A stretch of 64,000 bases of DNA from NCBI RefSeq assembly GCF_014529535.1, contig NC_050738.1, positions 4,472,588 through 4,536,587 of the forward strand, read 5' to 3'. Positions within the stretch are counted from its first letter, which is position 1. Each line of letters starts with the position of its first letter. The notes beneath the pieces are model-generated. The model was not told where the DNA came from. It worked only from the letters and a program-made list of their open reading frames with translations, and searched no databases. Source of the DNA: Bradysia coprophila (taxonomy: Eukaryota > Arthropoda > Insecta > Diptera > Sciaridae). Of the stretch, positions 1-12,634 are shown in pieces. The position numbers and the translations under genes are program-made.

Positions 1-710
1 ATCAACCGTCAGAACCCACTACAACAGATGTTGATGATGACATTGTTCAACATGACCAGAACATAAATTTTCCCCATATTACCGACGATCTCAGCATTCA
101 CGGTTCCCGAATGGAAGATCGATTGGAAGACGACGATAAATTGCGTGCCCACAGCCGAGTCGTTGAGACTGATTTAGAGAAAATCGAAGCCGAGCCCGCT
201 GTCGAGCAGAATTTGATAATCACTGGCGAAGATAACAAGCAAGACGATTCGTCTTCGACCGTAGCTCCAGTGGAGGACGTAAATGAAAGCACAAATGTTA
301 AAAATTTTAAAGACGTTGAACCGAGGTCACCGGGAGAACCGTTACTGATTCCAGAATGGGAACGCAACCATACGACAGTGGCTCCGCCATTCGAATTGAT
401 TTCATCGAATGAAACAACGGACGATCAATTATTAGCCGAAATATCTAGTCATGAAGATCGTACAGTCGATGCAATTGTTGCTGATGAATCAACGACGGAT
501 CAGTCGGAATTGAGTATCAGTACTGATGATTCGATTGATATGAATTCTTCGACAACATCTGAAAGTCCAAATGATATCGAATCGAAAGAGACGCATCCTA
601 TAGCCGGATCGAGTCAAGTTAGGGAAACAAATCATTTAAATTTACTTTTTGATGGAACGGCCGATTTTTTTAGAATCCAAAAGAAATTGTGGAATTCAGC
701 GTTGGTATAG
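1..710 (+). CDS. 3' terminal exon of an acidic Ser/Thr-rich protein (partial)
   Basis: An open frame enters from the left edge (codons start at position 3) and runs 236 codons to TAG at 708-710. The first in-frame ATG, at 111, is internal, so this is the tail of a longer protein. The sequence is rich in Asp, Glu, Ser and Thr, has several N-glycosylation-type sites (NHT, NET, NSS) and no predicted globular core. It ends in a more hydrophobic stretch (LNLLFDGTADFF) and a basic-aromatic tail. The composition resembles the mucin-like part of the VWC gene at the other end of the window, but I see no alignable domain and do not claim they are paralogues. Function unknown; secreted or extracellular is a guess from composition. 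Confidence 0.7.
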   Translation, partial: QPSEPTTTDVDDDIVQHDQNINFPHITDDLSIHGSRMEDRLEDDDKLRAHSRVVETDLEKIEAEPAVEQNLIITGEDNKQDDSSSTVAPVEDVNESTNVKNFKDVEPRSPGEPLLIPEWERNHTTVAPPFELISSNETTDDQLLAEISSHEDRTVDAIVADESTTDQSELSISTDDSIDMNSSTTSESPNDIESKETHPIAGSSQVRETNHLNLLFDGTADFFRIQKKLWNSALV

Positions 711-3132
711 GACATGCAATTGTTTCTTCTGTAAATTAATTGTTTTTTTTTACTTTGAAATTCTACGTCATTTGTCCTTACGTGATTGATATGGTTAAAA
801 GACAATCATCGCACATCTTATTCTAAAAATGTTTGCGTTTTCATTAATCTTTCAGAAACAGGAAGCATATCAGCCATGCAAATCTACTACTTCGTTTAAC
901 AAAAATCTTCTACTTCATTAATTTCGACATCCCTTCCACTATAAGACAAACCTAGCCTGAGTTCATCGCTTATTTACGTCATCATTGTGGTCAACAGATG
1001 AGATGACAGCCTGAAAAAAGTTCTATGATTTACGATCATCTTTCTAAGGTCTAAGATCTCTACCCAACAAGGAACTTAATTATTGAATATATTTCGCAAA
1101 AATTCAACATAATGAAGACACTGCTGCTGTGACTATGCTAAGAGAGTTGCTTCCTGCTATATTTCGTTACAACTTGTAATTTACAAAGGAAGATTCTCGA
1201 AAATGTTGAAAGAAAATTTCTTCAAAATTAGGGAAGATCTTTGGAAATAGAAAGAAAATCGTTGCAACTAATGAAATGTCCTAAAAATCTGTAAGAAAGT
1301 GAATTGATTGATTAGAAAACTTTTCCATTTGTTTAACAATCTAACATTTCAACATTAAATTTGTCTTCCCTCTGTTCACTTGTTCAGCATGATGATTGAT
1401 GAACATGATGTCTAACGATGATGTAATTGCTACAAATTGATTCGAGTCGTCCTGATGAAAAATATTTTTAAATTAAGAGAGAGCACAAAAAAAAGTAAAT
1501 TACATTTTGCACTCTCTGAAAGGTTACTATACTGCTGGAGAATCCTAAGAACCAACATGTTGTTAACAATTTCAATCTAATTCATAAACAGTATAATGTC
1601 TGTGAGTGAATAGCTTCATCGGGAGATCGTATACGGAATGACTAGCAAGAATTGGATTGAAATTGTTAGTCCTTATGGTTCTCTAAATGTATTTTGTTCG
1701 TGTTTTTCTTTTCAAACCTTCAAAAATACCGAATCATTTCGTAACTTTTTAGAAATTGTAAAGTTCAAAATTCCAATTAATTTAGTCATTTAGTCAAGAT
1801 GCGTCCTGAAGGGATGTGATAATTTATTGCATATGGAATCCGATATTGTCGGGACGAGCGAGATGAATGTGTTGTGTTCGAAAACGAAGTCAAATCAACT
1901 CGATTTATTTGACAATATGAAATATAGATAAGAAACTGAAGTGTCAGTTTTTCCTTTAAATTAATTTTTAATTTTTATGTTTACGACTCGAGTTTGGGTT
2001 TTCTCTTCAAAATTAAGAATAAATCAGATAATTAAAATGTTGATAGGTGTTGCATTGAGCTAGCAATAAATTTGGATATTATTGAGACTGTTCACAAACG
2101 TTTCCAATTGTTACGTTTAAACTATTAATTTAAAGTGAAATTTGTTTCATCCCCGCTTTTATTAATTAATTTTGTTTTAACAAATTTCTTTTATTTTTTA
2201 TGACTTAGGATATTTTTATTAAAATAGAAGTAAATAAATTAGTCGATTCGTTTAAACTTTACAAATTATGAATTTAAAAAAAATATTTAATTTTATTTAA
2301 AAATAATTAATTTGTGTGAAACAAAAAAATAAATAAAATTAGCGAAATAAATGACGAATTATATTAATTATATAGTGCGCCTATGCAAGAAAATATTTAT
2401 TCTAATTTTTTAAGTAAACAAATTTCGAAGTTAGCTCGATTTTAATTTAGTTATAAATATATGTGAATGACACACGAATGTAAAAAGAAACTGTACGTCT
2501 AAGATTTTAATGAAAGAAATTATTTATGAAAATGTTTCGTTTATTTTAAACAGAAAATAAAATCCGATCGTCGGATGAAACAGTATCCTAACACTGACTA
2601 AACTACACTAGACCGAAATGGGAGTCATATAATTGGAAGGGATGGGTACAATACGTCTAGAGCTTACAGAACCAACAGTCTCCGTTGTGACAATCTTTGT
2701 ACTACTGCGCTCCGCTCCATCTTCGGACATTTACACCACCTGGGTCAAAACGACACCTTTTTAGTCCTAGTAACATAATAGACTATTACACAGTCGGCGA
2801 CTTTGAAATAAGTGACTCATTTCATTGCAGCTATTCTCAGTTGATCAACTTCTTACAAACAAAATGGTTTTTCACTCGTATAACCAAGTACTTTTGTTTG
2901 CATGAGTGGAACAGCTGAAAGATAGCTGAATCGAAATGAGCGATTTATTTCCAAGTCACAGACTGTATTGATCTTTTCATACAAAACGAAAGCTTTTCTC
3001 TGATGAGAAAGCGATTCATAAATTTAAAATTGGCTCTTTCTTGATGAGAAACAGAAACACAAGTAATCAGGCATTATAGATCTCTTTGTTTGGTGAAACT
3101 GATGACGGAAACGTGAGGAATGGTGGGGAAAA

Positions 3133-3275
3133 GTGTGCAAACTAATTGAAACCAACTTTACAATTTCACATAGTAATGCATAAGTGAGTGCGTCCAATTC
3201 TTTGAAATGAATGTAAATGAACTAAATACGGGGAATTCCCTTAGAAGCAAAGTTGGTTGTCATTAGTTTGCACAC
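3133..3275. repeat. Short inverted-repeat element (MITE-like)
   Basis: The ends are GTGTGCAAACTAAT and its complement ATTAGTTTGCACAC. Pairing continues inward with a few mismatches (AACCAACTTT / AAAGTTGGTT). About 143 bp with no coding capacity; flanked by AAAA on both sides, a possible but weak target duplication. Confidence 0.6.
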
Positions 3276-4029
3276 AAAACCGAACCGTCGATCGTCACGC
3301 CAGCGGTCATTTTAGTGATCTATAGTCTTCTAGCAATGAAAGAGCAAGCGTACCGCTGGTAATGATTAAATCTGATACTTCTTTTGTTGGACGTGTCGCT
3401 ACTGTTTGATTTGAAATCTCTTACTACATTCGTTTTAACATACGTTATCTTATAGGAACACATTAATTGCAGATGTGACAATTGTAATTCTGTAGTTCCT
3501 ATCAATAACAAATGATTATCCGATTATAAGTTTAATGATATGATGTATTTTCGAGTGTATTCTTTTACTATTTTGATTTCGTGACGTTTATTGAGCACTG
3601 AGCCAGGTTTTTCTGCCAAATCTTCTCCATACCATAGACCATAGACAGTGACTATTGTCATTATTAATCATTTTCTTGTACAAATTTTTCTTTTGTTAAA
3701 AAGACATGTGGGTGTTTGTGTTGGATGTTCGATGGACTGGACAAGGGGTGTCTGACTAGAACGGATTAACGCCATACATTACATGTCATAACGTACAAAG
3801 ACGTTCATTCAAAGAGAATAGGTTGAGGAACTTATTTCTGGTATTTCATTAGACAAGCGCGTCGCGACCGACCGGTGGATATAGATTTTGATTTTATCAT
3901 ACATTTTCTCTGGCGCTGCAACATGTTCGATAAAATGAAACTTAAATGTAGCCTTCGGGGAGGGCTACAAATACAAACTTTCCACTTCCCACACATATAT
4001 CAGTTGAGTAGCCATAAGTGTATAGATAA

Positions 4030-4355
4030 ATACGCGTTAACCTGATAGACATCAGTTCGGGCCTAATTTTCACCGGTATACCTGATTTGATGTTTTGGGT
4101 ATAGTCTGAAAGTAACCTGAAGCTATCAGTTCAGTTCAGATATCACCTGGTTGACCTGGTTGATTTGTTGCTTTTTTATGCTTTTTTGTTGTTGTAGAAG
4201 TTCATGTCAAACTGAAACCATGTTTAGGTTGACCTGCTTTTTTTTCAAGACAGGTTCAGGTTGATTTTATCCAACCTGAAGCATGAACTCAAACAATCGG
4301 TTAAACTGGTTTTTGACTCACATCAAAGCAAACCCTACGTTAACCTGTCACATGC
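4030..4355. repeat. AACCTG/GGTTGACC iterated block
   Basis: About 320 bp in which AACCTG, CAGGTT and TTGACCTG recur in both orientations. GTTAACCTG occurs near both ends (about 4036 and 4340). The flanks AGATAAATA (left) and TATTTATCT (right) are inverted. A second block of the same kind lies at 50190-50456. Both are followed on the right by the dispersed CTGTTATCGATAAC family. The many AGGTCA-like half-sites come from the motif itself and are not evidence of hormone response. Confidence 0.5.
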
Positions 4356-4553
4356 GGCTATTTATCTGTTATCGATAACAATGACAAAAGTAATGACAAG
4401 CTCTGGGGTAATATGGTCCTTTATATGGTAAAATGCATGTTTAAAAAAATTGAAGTACAAGATTTGAAATCAACCGATTAAAAATACTTTGATCGATAGA
4501 AGTAATAGACCCGATAATAATATTGGTCATACGCTTGTCGTCTGTTACAGGTT
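4341..4553 (+). repeat. Dispersed repeat family, full-length-like copy
   Basis: Carries all family landmarks in order: the perfect 14-bp palindrome TGTTATCGATAACA, a T/A-rich middle with GGTCCTTTATAT, GAAGTACAAGATTTGAAATC, AGAAGTAATAGACCCGATAA, and the end CGTCTGTTACAGGT. It aligns almost end to end with 45576-45784. No ORF. Confidence 0.7.
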
Positions 4554-5219
4554 AAAATAATACGCAATCGATCCACCCTAATTAATCGAGTGAATAATTT
4601 TATGGAACTAATTACGTCCAATAATAACTCAATAAAGAAAAGTTAGGTAACATCTCGTAAAATTACTTACGTGCTCGAATCAAAAAATTTCCTACAAAAA
4701 GTTGGACATTAATTTATTTACTTGGATGACACCTTATCAACAAACAAACAAACAAAAAATGCCATCAAGCAATTTAAAATGCACAATGTATCACAGCATA
4801 CATAACACACAGCAATTTTTATTTATTGGGAACACAATCAATTAACATAAGCGATAATAAATCGATGAATTTATCGCTTTGGATTATTGCGAATGTACAA
4901 CAAAAAAACAGTCACGAGTATGAAAGTTTCGTCCTCACTTTCTACTTTTCAGTGTGCGTATTGTGGTAGAGGTACACACCGCATAGCATATATATAACAA
5001 CACGTATACTGTTACGTCGCGTCGTTAATGTGCTAACTTTATTTCACTGTTGAATGTTGTGGCTGTTTTCATCGATTATTTCTATAGATAGCCGAGCAGA
5101 TGCATCAATAATTTATTCCGTTTTTCTAGGACTCGGTCGACTCGATGGTTGGGGCTAATTTGTGAATTCTCTACGCACTTTCGGTCAGAAAATGAAACAA
5201 TCAAAAACAAATTATTGGA

Positions 5220-5225
5220 TTTATT
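5220..5225 (-). promoter_or_regulatory. Probable poly(A) signal of the small secreted gene
   Basis: AATAAA on the minus strand (TTTATT on plus), about 170 nt past the stop codon at 5394. Confidence 0.4.
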
Positions 5226-5393
5226 TTAGTCAATAAAAAAGTATTTACAAAAGAAACGACAGGAAAAATTCTAAAAGAAAAAAACAACATAAAAACTTGG
5301 CACAGTTTTGGAAGAATGCAGGATATTTGTTGCATTAATATTTTGTTTGTCATGCCATCCGTTCGATGGCAAGTAAATTCGTGTGCAATTTTC

Positions 5394-5753
5394 TTAATTT
5401 TGACCAATTTCGTCGATTTTTCCCTGTAAATTGCTTACTACTTCCGATGGGACTTGATCTCCCAAAATTTCGAACAAATTAATTCGCTGATTTCCGGGAA
5501 TTGATTCGTATGCGGCTAGTTCGATACCTTCTTGTACCTTTTTTAAATGAAAAATGTTTTAAAAAAATTAAATAAATTTTCTGGCGAGCATCATAAAAAA
5601 CGCCAAACTTACACCCTGGATCTGTGCGTCCCGTGGAATTAAGTATGAGTTCTGTGCTTGTTGAATAGCCTCATTTGTAAATTGGGCTCCTTCGCGTTGG
5701 GGATGAGCAACGGCAGCAGCGACAACGACCAACAAACAGATGAAGTACTTCAT
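5394..5753 (-). CDS. Small secreted peptide, 94 aa, two exons, function unknown
   Basis: Exons 5613-5753 and 5394-5537, joined across a 75-nt intron with donor GTAAGT and an A-rich acceptor ending AAAAAAG. The splice is in phase 0 and opens a continuous 94-codon frame ending in TAA. Residues 1-17 form a clear signal peptide (MKYFICLLVVVAAAVAH). The mature part is about 77 residues, Gln/Glu/Ile-rich, has no cysteine and is probably helical (EAIQQAQNSYLIP, VQEGIELAAYE, VPSEVVSNLQGKI). Without splicing the frame would end in an unrelated 14-residue tail. I do not recognise the family. The absence of cysteine argues against a defensin, and no dibasic processing site makes a neuropeptide precursor unlikely. 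Confidence 0.75.
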
Positions 5754-6178
5754 GATGTAGAATTAAACTAAATAAAATCAAAAGATAAGTGACAAATTGG
5801 TCGAGAATAGTTAATTGGAGAATGATCAAGAAGATTAGTGCCGAGAAGCGTTTCAGCAGAAATAGTCTCATTAAAAAAATGTACGCGTGAACTTTGATCT
5901 CAGTCTGTTTTCTATAATTGTCTTGAAAAAGGAGGAAAGGTAATTAGAAATGATAATTTTCTTGGACAAGTCTGAACGCAACCATTGCAAATATAGATGT
6001 GGCTAACATTCAGATTGAATGAGTGAGAGTCGCAGCGACGATGGTGGAAACGACTTTGCAATGCTATCTGCTATCTCCCACTCGACATACAACGAGGAAA
6101 AATGTCATCTTTATGATATGCTCTACAAGAATTCACTCATATGCACTCCTTTAAATAACACGCTTGACCTTTTAATAG

Positions 6179-6330
6179 TCATCTGTTGTCGACAACGACG
6201 ACAATAATAGGCGATGAACTCTTGCCTGTGTTCTTTTATGCAGTAAAAGTATGCCCAAACAAATGAAGTAAAAGATTCTGTAAATCAAACACTAGGCAAT
6301 TCGTTAACAAAAGACATGACAGATTTGATG
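6179..6330 (+). repeat. Dispersed repeat family copy (degenerate)
   Basis: Begins with CATCTGTTGTCGACAACGAC and keeps AAATGAAGTAAAAGATTCTG; the 3' end is decayed. Confidence 0.5.
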
Positions 6331-7423
6331 ATTATAGCGACGGTGGTTGTGCAGTGTGTAAAAGATTTAAATATACCAGATGTGCAATGCAGTTTCAAGT
6401 CAACCGATGAGTGTTTATCAGCCGTTTATGCAATCTCTTAGGTAATCTTAGGTAAATTTCGAAGGCAAATTCGTATGATGTGGCATAAAAGACATTAAAT
6501 TAATTGAAAACGGTGCTCAACAATATTAACCCATACAGCACTTGTAATCTTATTGAAGAAGAGTTCCAACGAAAATGTCGAGGCGCGAATTTGTGAAGAA
6601 CAAGAAACACTTCCAGTAGCAATAAATTAAGCAATATGTCGTTTCGTGTCAATAATATTGCGAATATCCATACACTATTTACACATTAACCCACAAAAAA
6701 ACACTCACCTTTCGATTTACTTGTAACAAACGAGAAAGATTCACTAAAAAGCAACTGATGTGAAGAGATTTCTGCCTACAAAGCGGCGGCCTTATAACAC
6801 GTTCTTTTATATGTTAAACTCCCCGCCACATAAAAGTTCGCGATGTACATATGTCTTCGAAAATGTGTGTAATGTGTACTATCGACAAAAGACTGTGACC
6901 CCTTCCCATATGTGGGAAAAAGTTATCGTCTTTGTTAAATGGCATATACTCAACTCATCTTTGAGATATTGTGTTATAGACAATTTATGGTAAGTATAGA
7001 GTGTGTTAGAGAGTACCTGTAATTGGATCTAAATTAACCGTCGTCAGTAACAAAAATAGAACATCGCCTGTTTCAATGGAAAATAGTTTTTTTTTGTACA
7101 TATACTGCGAACGAGACAATTATCATCGTTGTAGGCAAAAGAATTTAGAATATGTCAGGCAATCAATTTTGATATCTCCATGCAAACTGGTATCAAGTAC
7201 AGATGTATGGAGACGGTGTAGATGTAAGAGACAGTGGACAGGTTTCTATAATAAAGAAATTTACGTTTTTTTTTGCTTTAGGCTCACCAAACTGTAGGTA
7301 AAATTGGTGGCATACGTGCCTACATTATTCTGTTTGTATAAACCTCTGGCTTTAAGATAGAAATATTTCTACACGCACAAGTTTCGGCTATCAGTAACGC
7401 AGTGTCTTCAGTTATTAAAGAAA

Positions 7424-7600
7424 TGTAACAGACGACCTACCAATCGTTAGGACTGTTATCGAATCTGTTACTTCATTTGATCCATGTATTTTCAACAGAT
7501 TGAAATAAAACCTTTTACTTCATTAGTTTTAACGATATAAGAAGACGCTACCTGTAGACGTCATTCATCACTTTGTCGTCGTTGTCGATAACAAATTCAT
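7424..7600 (-). repeat. Dispersed repeat family copy, reverse orientation
   Basis: Reads on the minus strand as GTTATCGACAACGACGAC, then AATGAAGTAAAAGG, AAGTAACAGATTCGATAA and GTCGTCTGTTAC. Confidence 0.6.
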
Positions 7601-10600
7601 TAAGAAAAAGTGGGTCTGTAGAACAACTTGGACTCCATTTTTCCATAGCTTTGACACTTCATAATCGCATAATTGCCTAATAGTTGAACGTACCAGCTGT
7701 TTTTTCTTCTTCACTTTACTAAAAAAAAATCTTATGCAACTTCTGCGCGAAATAAGAAATATAATGAAAAAAGCAGAAGATTATGCACAGTCAATATTGA
7801 CGGATGTTTTATGTTAAAATGCTTCACGAGTTAACACAACACTTTTAAGCGAAAAAAAAAACAGTTTTTTAACATTGACTTGAACTTTGTAATTTAATGC
7901 TAAGCATGGAAAGACTCCAATTTTTTAAATTTTTAAACGTAAATTAGGTAAATTTTTTGAGTTCAGACACAAAATGCATCACTCCTAATGGTACCAGTTA
8001 TTTGTAAGTAAAGACGGAAGGACCTGCGTCACCATTACCCTTCAAGGGTTCTTTCTTACTAATATCAGTTGTTTTAGAAGTTTAGGGGTTGGATGTTGAT
8101 AAAAAAAAGTTTTTAAGCAGTACAACTTTTGGGGTACTTTGCTTACTTCGAATCTTGAAAGTTTAATAACAAAGTTAAAGATGATTTCTTGATGTGGAAG
8201 CTCCCGAATCTGTAATATATTTTAAAATCCCAAAAATCCAGACGGGAACCCAAAAAAATCTGAAATCTCTTAAAATCCTGAAGTTCTATGACTGATAGAC
8301 TATGCTTTGTGGTGAAATGGTAGGATCTCAAAAGTCTAGAAGGGTTTCTGTGTTCCCTTCAAAAGTCAAAATCTTCCCATTCTATAGATGGTAGAGACGT
8401 GGGAGGAAAACGTTTTTTGTCATTCTTCCTGATTTAACCTCAAGAATGTAGTTATTACAAAAACCACTGAAACACCAATATTTGTGTCACTCCCAACTCT
8501 ATTCCCGCTGTAGCTTCTCAAGTGGGAAAGCCTGATACCTTCATTCCTTTATATCTCATAATTTTGAGAGCAAATATGTCCTAACAAAAGGGAGTTCTAC
8601 CCAATTCAGAATTCTTAAAACTCCAGTTCAATGATTTATTCCAGTTCAATGACTTGACTTTTATGTCATTGGATACGATGACACCAATTCTGGCCATGTT
8701 TTTTTCTCTAAATTTAACTGCCTGACCATTGTTGGCGCATTCTGAGAAGACGATTAAGAGATTTCTTCAATAGAGAAAACCCAGAAACATAAACAAATTA
8801 AGAAAAGCGAGAAACTGTATATAATATAATCCCTACTATAAGATTATCCGTTCACATTTTAGAAAGCAAGGTGTTGACAATGACAATGCTAAATAAATAT
8901 AGTTCATTCATTCTCAAACAACAGGCTAAGACTTAAAGATTAAAAGACAACGATTTCAGTGGTTGTATTCTATAGAAAGTTATCACACAAAAATTCTCTG
9001 GACTCTGGCCAGTTTAAATGTTTCGTAATAAACTCATATCTGAACCTGTTCTTTCAGAACCTTAGTAGGAACCTTGGCACCTTTTGCGGTCAAATATACA
9101 AATTTTTCTAATAATAATCGACCAACCACTTTCTAATGCGCTTTAGAAAAGCTAGGATACAGACAAGTGACATCGATAATCTGTGTCACAGATTTAGAAA
9201 GTCCAGTTTTAAATGTCTCATCATCTGATCGCTCCGATATTCTATCTGATCCTCATAGTGTATCATTTCGTGGTCTGTACAAAAAAAGGTAATATTGCGA
9301 ATAAAAACACCCGTTACGCTGATGGGATATTATCTAATAAAAGTGAAAGTTGATTGAGTTGACAGTTTTTTTTAGTTAATTATTAAATATCGACCTTAAT
9401 AACAACTTCGTTCATTAGTTGCATCAAAGTTTGTTACATTGTCTTCTTAATTAATTAATTTATTTATTCATTTACTTCTTTTCAATAAAATTGTAAACCT
9501 TGAATGCTTTTTGAATAACATTATTATTGTCTGTGGACCACGAACCACGACATTACTTTCATCCAGCGTTGGTATAGTAAATCTTTGTTGTTTTTTTTTT
9601 GTTTGCTTCTCTTCTCTCTCTCCTATCTTAAACACATTTTTATTGCTGAACTGAACGTCTTATTATCTATGCCCAAATGACTGACAAATTATAGATATAC
9701 GTTGTGAGACACACAAATTAAATATTATGCACGACACACCGTATGTATATACTTATATATACAACACACAAGTTCTTTTGTATACCTAAATATATCGAAT
9801 ATAAATCATAAAGTTCATCATATACAATTATGCACGCAGCCTGACTTTAAAAGGCTTTCTTTTAACAACGACTTTAATATTCAAAATTCAAATAGATTTT
9901 TTATTGCTAATAGTTAGACATTTTAAAGTTTATAATATGCAGATAAGCCATTTCATCGTTTTATTTTGTATAGAGGCTGACGACGATGCTTTGTTGACAC
10001 CTTTTATTTATTGGAAAATTATTTAGACATAAAATTGCGGTTCCAATTAATCATTTCGAGATGTTTTGATTGGCTTTATTTTTATTGATATGGAAAAGTT
10101 ACGCGGTCTTCTTCGGCAAATACCTTATGCCGAGCTTATGTATACAAGTAGCGAGCTTTAAATTATATATTTTGTATACGAATGCACGACATTGCTTGGA
10201 TGAGAACGAATGCATATTTTAATTAAGTGCTTTAATCCTTTTCATACTTACACGTTCCATTCGTAAGGTTTCAATCTAACGAAATTGTTTATTCACTCCG
10301 ATTTATGTTATGTCTTTGAACAACCTAATCACAACGAAATAATATTCTAACAACGTCATCGGCAGAGAAGTTTATCTTAATCACAGCTTTAGACATATCG
10401 TGCAGCTTAGTTTGCGATATATTAATTTTATGAATATTTTGATCAAGACACTGATGTTGTTTGTTTTCGCTTTTTTCATTTTTTTTAATTCCAAGCGAAA
10501 ACCTCCCTGAAAAGAGTACAGAAAATATCAGAACTGGCAGCAGTAAATAGTGAAGAACCAGAAAACTAAGCTTTTTAAGTGAATTTTGAAAGCTTCTGTC

Positions 10601-11021
10601 AGCCGTCACATGCGGCAAAAACCCAGGACCAAACCGGATACCCTCCAAAAGTTCTTCCCGGGAGTTGAAAGAGAAAAATATGTAAAGGGCAATTGGATCA
10701 TACAAAAAGTAGAAAACCCATCGGGCATCGCCCGAATGACCATAACTCTCCTACAACGCATAAATAACTTAGTAAAAAAATAATGCAAGATTTTGAGAGA
10801 GAAAATGAACTCACAAAATCGTGACCCTTTTTTGTACTAACAGAATAGGTAAATAGAAATCATGAAAGAAAATTCTATTCCAATGATTTTCAAAGAGATC
10901 GAGGACCTAGACATTGTTAGAAATTCATCCTTAACAATACATTTCAAAATTGTGTAAAATCTCTCGTACACTGGACGATAACGTTACCATTACAAATATG
11001 TAAATCTGGCCTTCGTGTTCT

Positions 11022-11167
11022 ATCAATACTCTCTCTAGCAAACAAACTTCGTTTTGACGCTGTCACTGTTGACTGATTTCTAATTTTACATGTAAAATGC
11101 AAAGGCTACGTTCCATTTCTACCACCTTAATGCATATAATTAGAAAGAATGCTAGAGAGGGTATTGG
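11022..11167. repeat. TIR element, copy 1 of an adjacent pair
   Basis: Starts ATCAATACTCTCTCTAGCAA and ends GCTAGAGAGGGTATTGG (inverted). The interior shares TTGACTGA, TACATGTAAA, AGGCTAC and ACCACCTTA with copy 2 at 11395-11582. Non-coding. Confidence 0.6.
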
Positions 11168-11394
11168 TTCTCTCGATCTCTTTTCTAACTGTATCAATGC
11201 TAGCCTGTATCATTTTCATAGACAGACACCACTCACCATAATCACAGCTTTGCTGTACAATCGAAACGTAGAGGTGATTTTTTTTTTTAATCAAACACAC
11301 CATTTTTGTTTCCGGACGTTTATGGTGCTATCGATCATAGAGGTAGACTGCCTAGAGTAATTATGACCGAAATTCATTGAAAAATTATATCACA

Positions 11395-11582
11395 CCAATA
11401 CTCTATCTAGCAACCAAACTCTTAGCTCTTTGTGTCAAATTCACACCTTATTTCTTTATATTCTACAAACACTATTCTACATGTTGACTGACTACACTGT
11501 AATCTACATGTAAATTCCAGAGGCTACTTGATTCTTTCACCACCTTAGTAAAAGTAGTTTGTTTGCTAGAGAGGGTATTGAT
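11395..11582. repeat. TIR element, copy 2 of an adjacent pair
   Basis: Starts CCAATACTCTATCTAGCAAC and ends GTTTGCTAGAGAGGGTATTG. Same family as 11022-11167, in the same orientation and 227 bp downstream. Confidence 0.6.
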
Positions 11583-11620
11583 CACACACACCACTAACAC
11601 GAAAACGTCAACTTTGCTTT

Positions 11621-11689
11621 GCTTTTGACATTATGAGTCCCTTTACTTTTGACATTAAGAGTCTCTTTACTTTTGACATTAAGAGTCCC
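11621..11689. repeat. 24-bp tandem repeat, about three units
   Basis: Units of TTTACTTTTGACATTAAGAG plus TCYC at 11642-11665 and 11666-11689, preceded by a diverged unit at 11621-11641. Confidence 0.8.
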
Positions 11690-12634
11690 GAGTACTGTCT
11701 GTACACGGAGTTGTCACACACACACATTCAAATATATGATTTTTCATTTTAATTTGTCAGTTTGTTCTATTGAGAAAGCCCCTGCTATCGATAGGGAATT
11801 TCAAGGTGATCATTTCGTAGAAGAAGTTTTTTTTTTACGACCTCTCCGGCTCGAGGCGACTTTTAGAAAATTTGAAAATTTCAAAATCATGTCTTTGGAT
11901 AGCAAAGACCTCAAAAAAGCCTAGTACAATGTAACCGGTAGTACCCAAATATTGTACTGATGAGGTAGATTAACTGTTTTAGATTTAGATCAGTCTGTGT
12001 ACTATGATATTGTAAGCTTTCAGCGGCGTAATATCACAAAATCTCCTACTTCTGTTGTTTAAATATTTTCTTATTTTAAAAAGTCTTAACATATATTTCG
12101 ATTCAAAAGAAAACACAAGCTACATAATCGTCTTATTTTTCTCATCGTTGTCGCTAGCAGATGAGTGGATCTTCTTTCAAGGTTGTGAATGCATGTTGAG
12201 ATCTGCCACAATCTGCCTTTTTTAAATAATTCAGCAAAACTGCAAACTCTTTGAAGCTCCATCTCAAGGAAATTTATCGAAATTTACCGAAGCGTTTGGT
12301 GCCGTATTAAAACGCATTCCTACCGATTGGTCCACGTCAATTTGACACATTGCAATGTTGTGTACATGTCAAAATAAAAAGATATCATCAATAGGCGGTC
12401 TTGCTGGAACCGAAGGCAGAGTTTTACCCAGAATTACGGAATTAGTTAAGTGATAAACAGCATTTTGCGTCTGTTTTCCGGTCAATTTGTTTTGTCAGCA
12501 AGTGAGTTGGGCCTTTTTACCACTTCACTAATTCAAAAACTCACATAATTCTGAGATTATTTTGTCATTGACACTAATTTTCTGTCTTAATTAACGTTTC
12601 CGTCGACGTTAATAGAGGAACAATCCTGTCAATT

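Larger units (their letters stand above)
711..5393. other. Intergenic, AT-rich, with repeat fragments
   Basis: No supportable gene. It holds a very AT-rich stretch (about 1900-2480), a degenerate copy of the dispersed CTGTTATCGATAAC family (about 885-1001, minus), a small inverted-repeat element (3133-3275), an AACCTG-iterated block (about 4030-4355) and a good copy of the dispersed family (about 4341-4553). The AATAAA near 2017 is a possible poly(A) signal for the first gene but is far away. Confidence 0.6.
5754..12634. other. Intergenic region with MITEs, no supported gene
   Basis: Nearly 7 kb with only short, unsupported frames. Contains dispersed-family copies (6179-6330 plus; 7424-7600 minus), AT-rich stretches around 9350-9900, two related TIR elements (11022-11167 and 11395-11582) and a 24-bp tandem repeat (11621-11689). 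A Creld promoter should lie near 12550-12634, but I see no convincing core motif. Confidence 0.6.

Noticed and set aside
4030-4355. Cluster of AGGTCA half-sites as a nuclear hormone receptor response region
   Set aside because: The half-sites arise from an iterated AACCTG/TTGACC repeat also found at 50190; no nearby promoter.
10325-10705. 126-codon minus-strand frame with a hydrophobic stretch
   Set aside because: No recognisable family, low-complexity Lys/Ile composition, no splice partner, and overlapping frames of similar length on the other strand.
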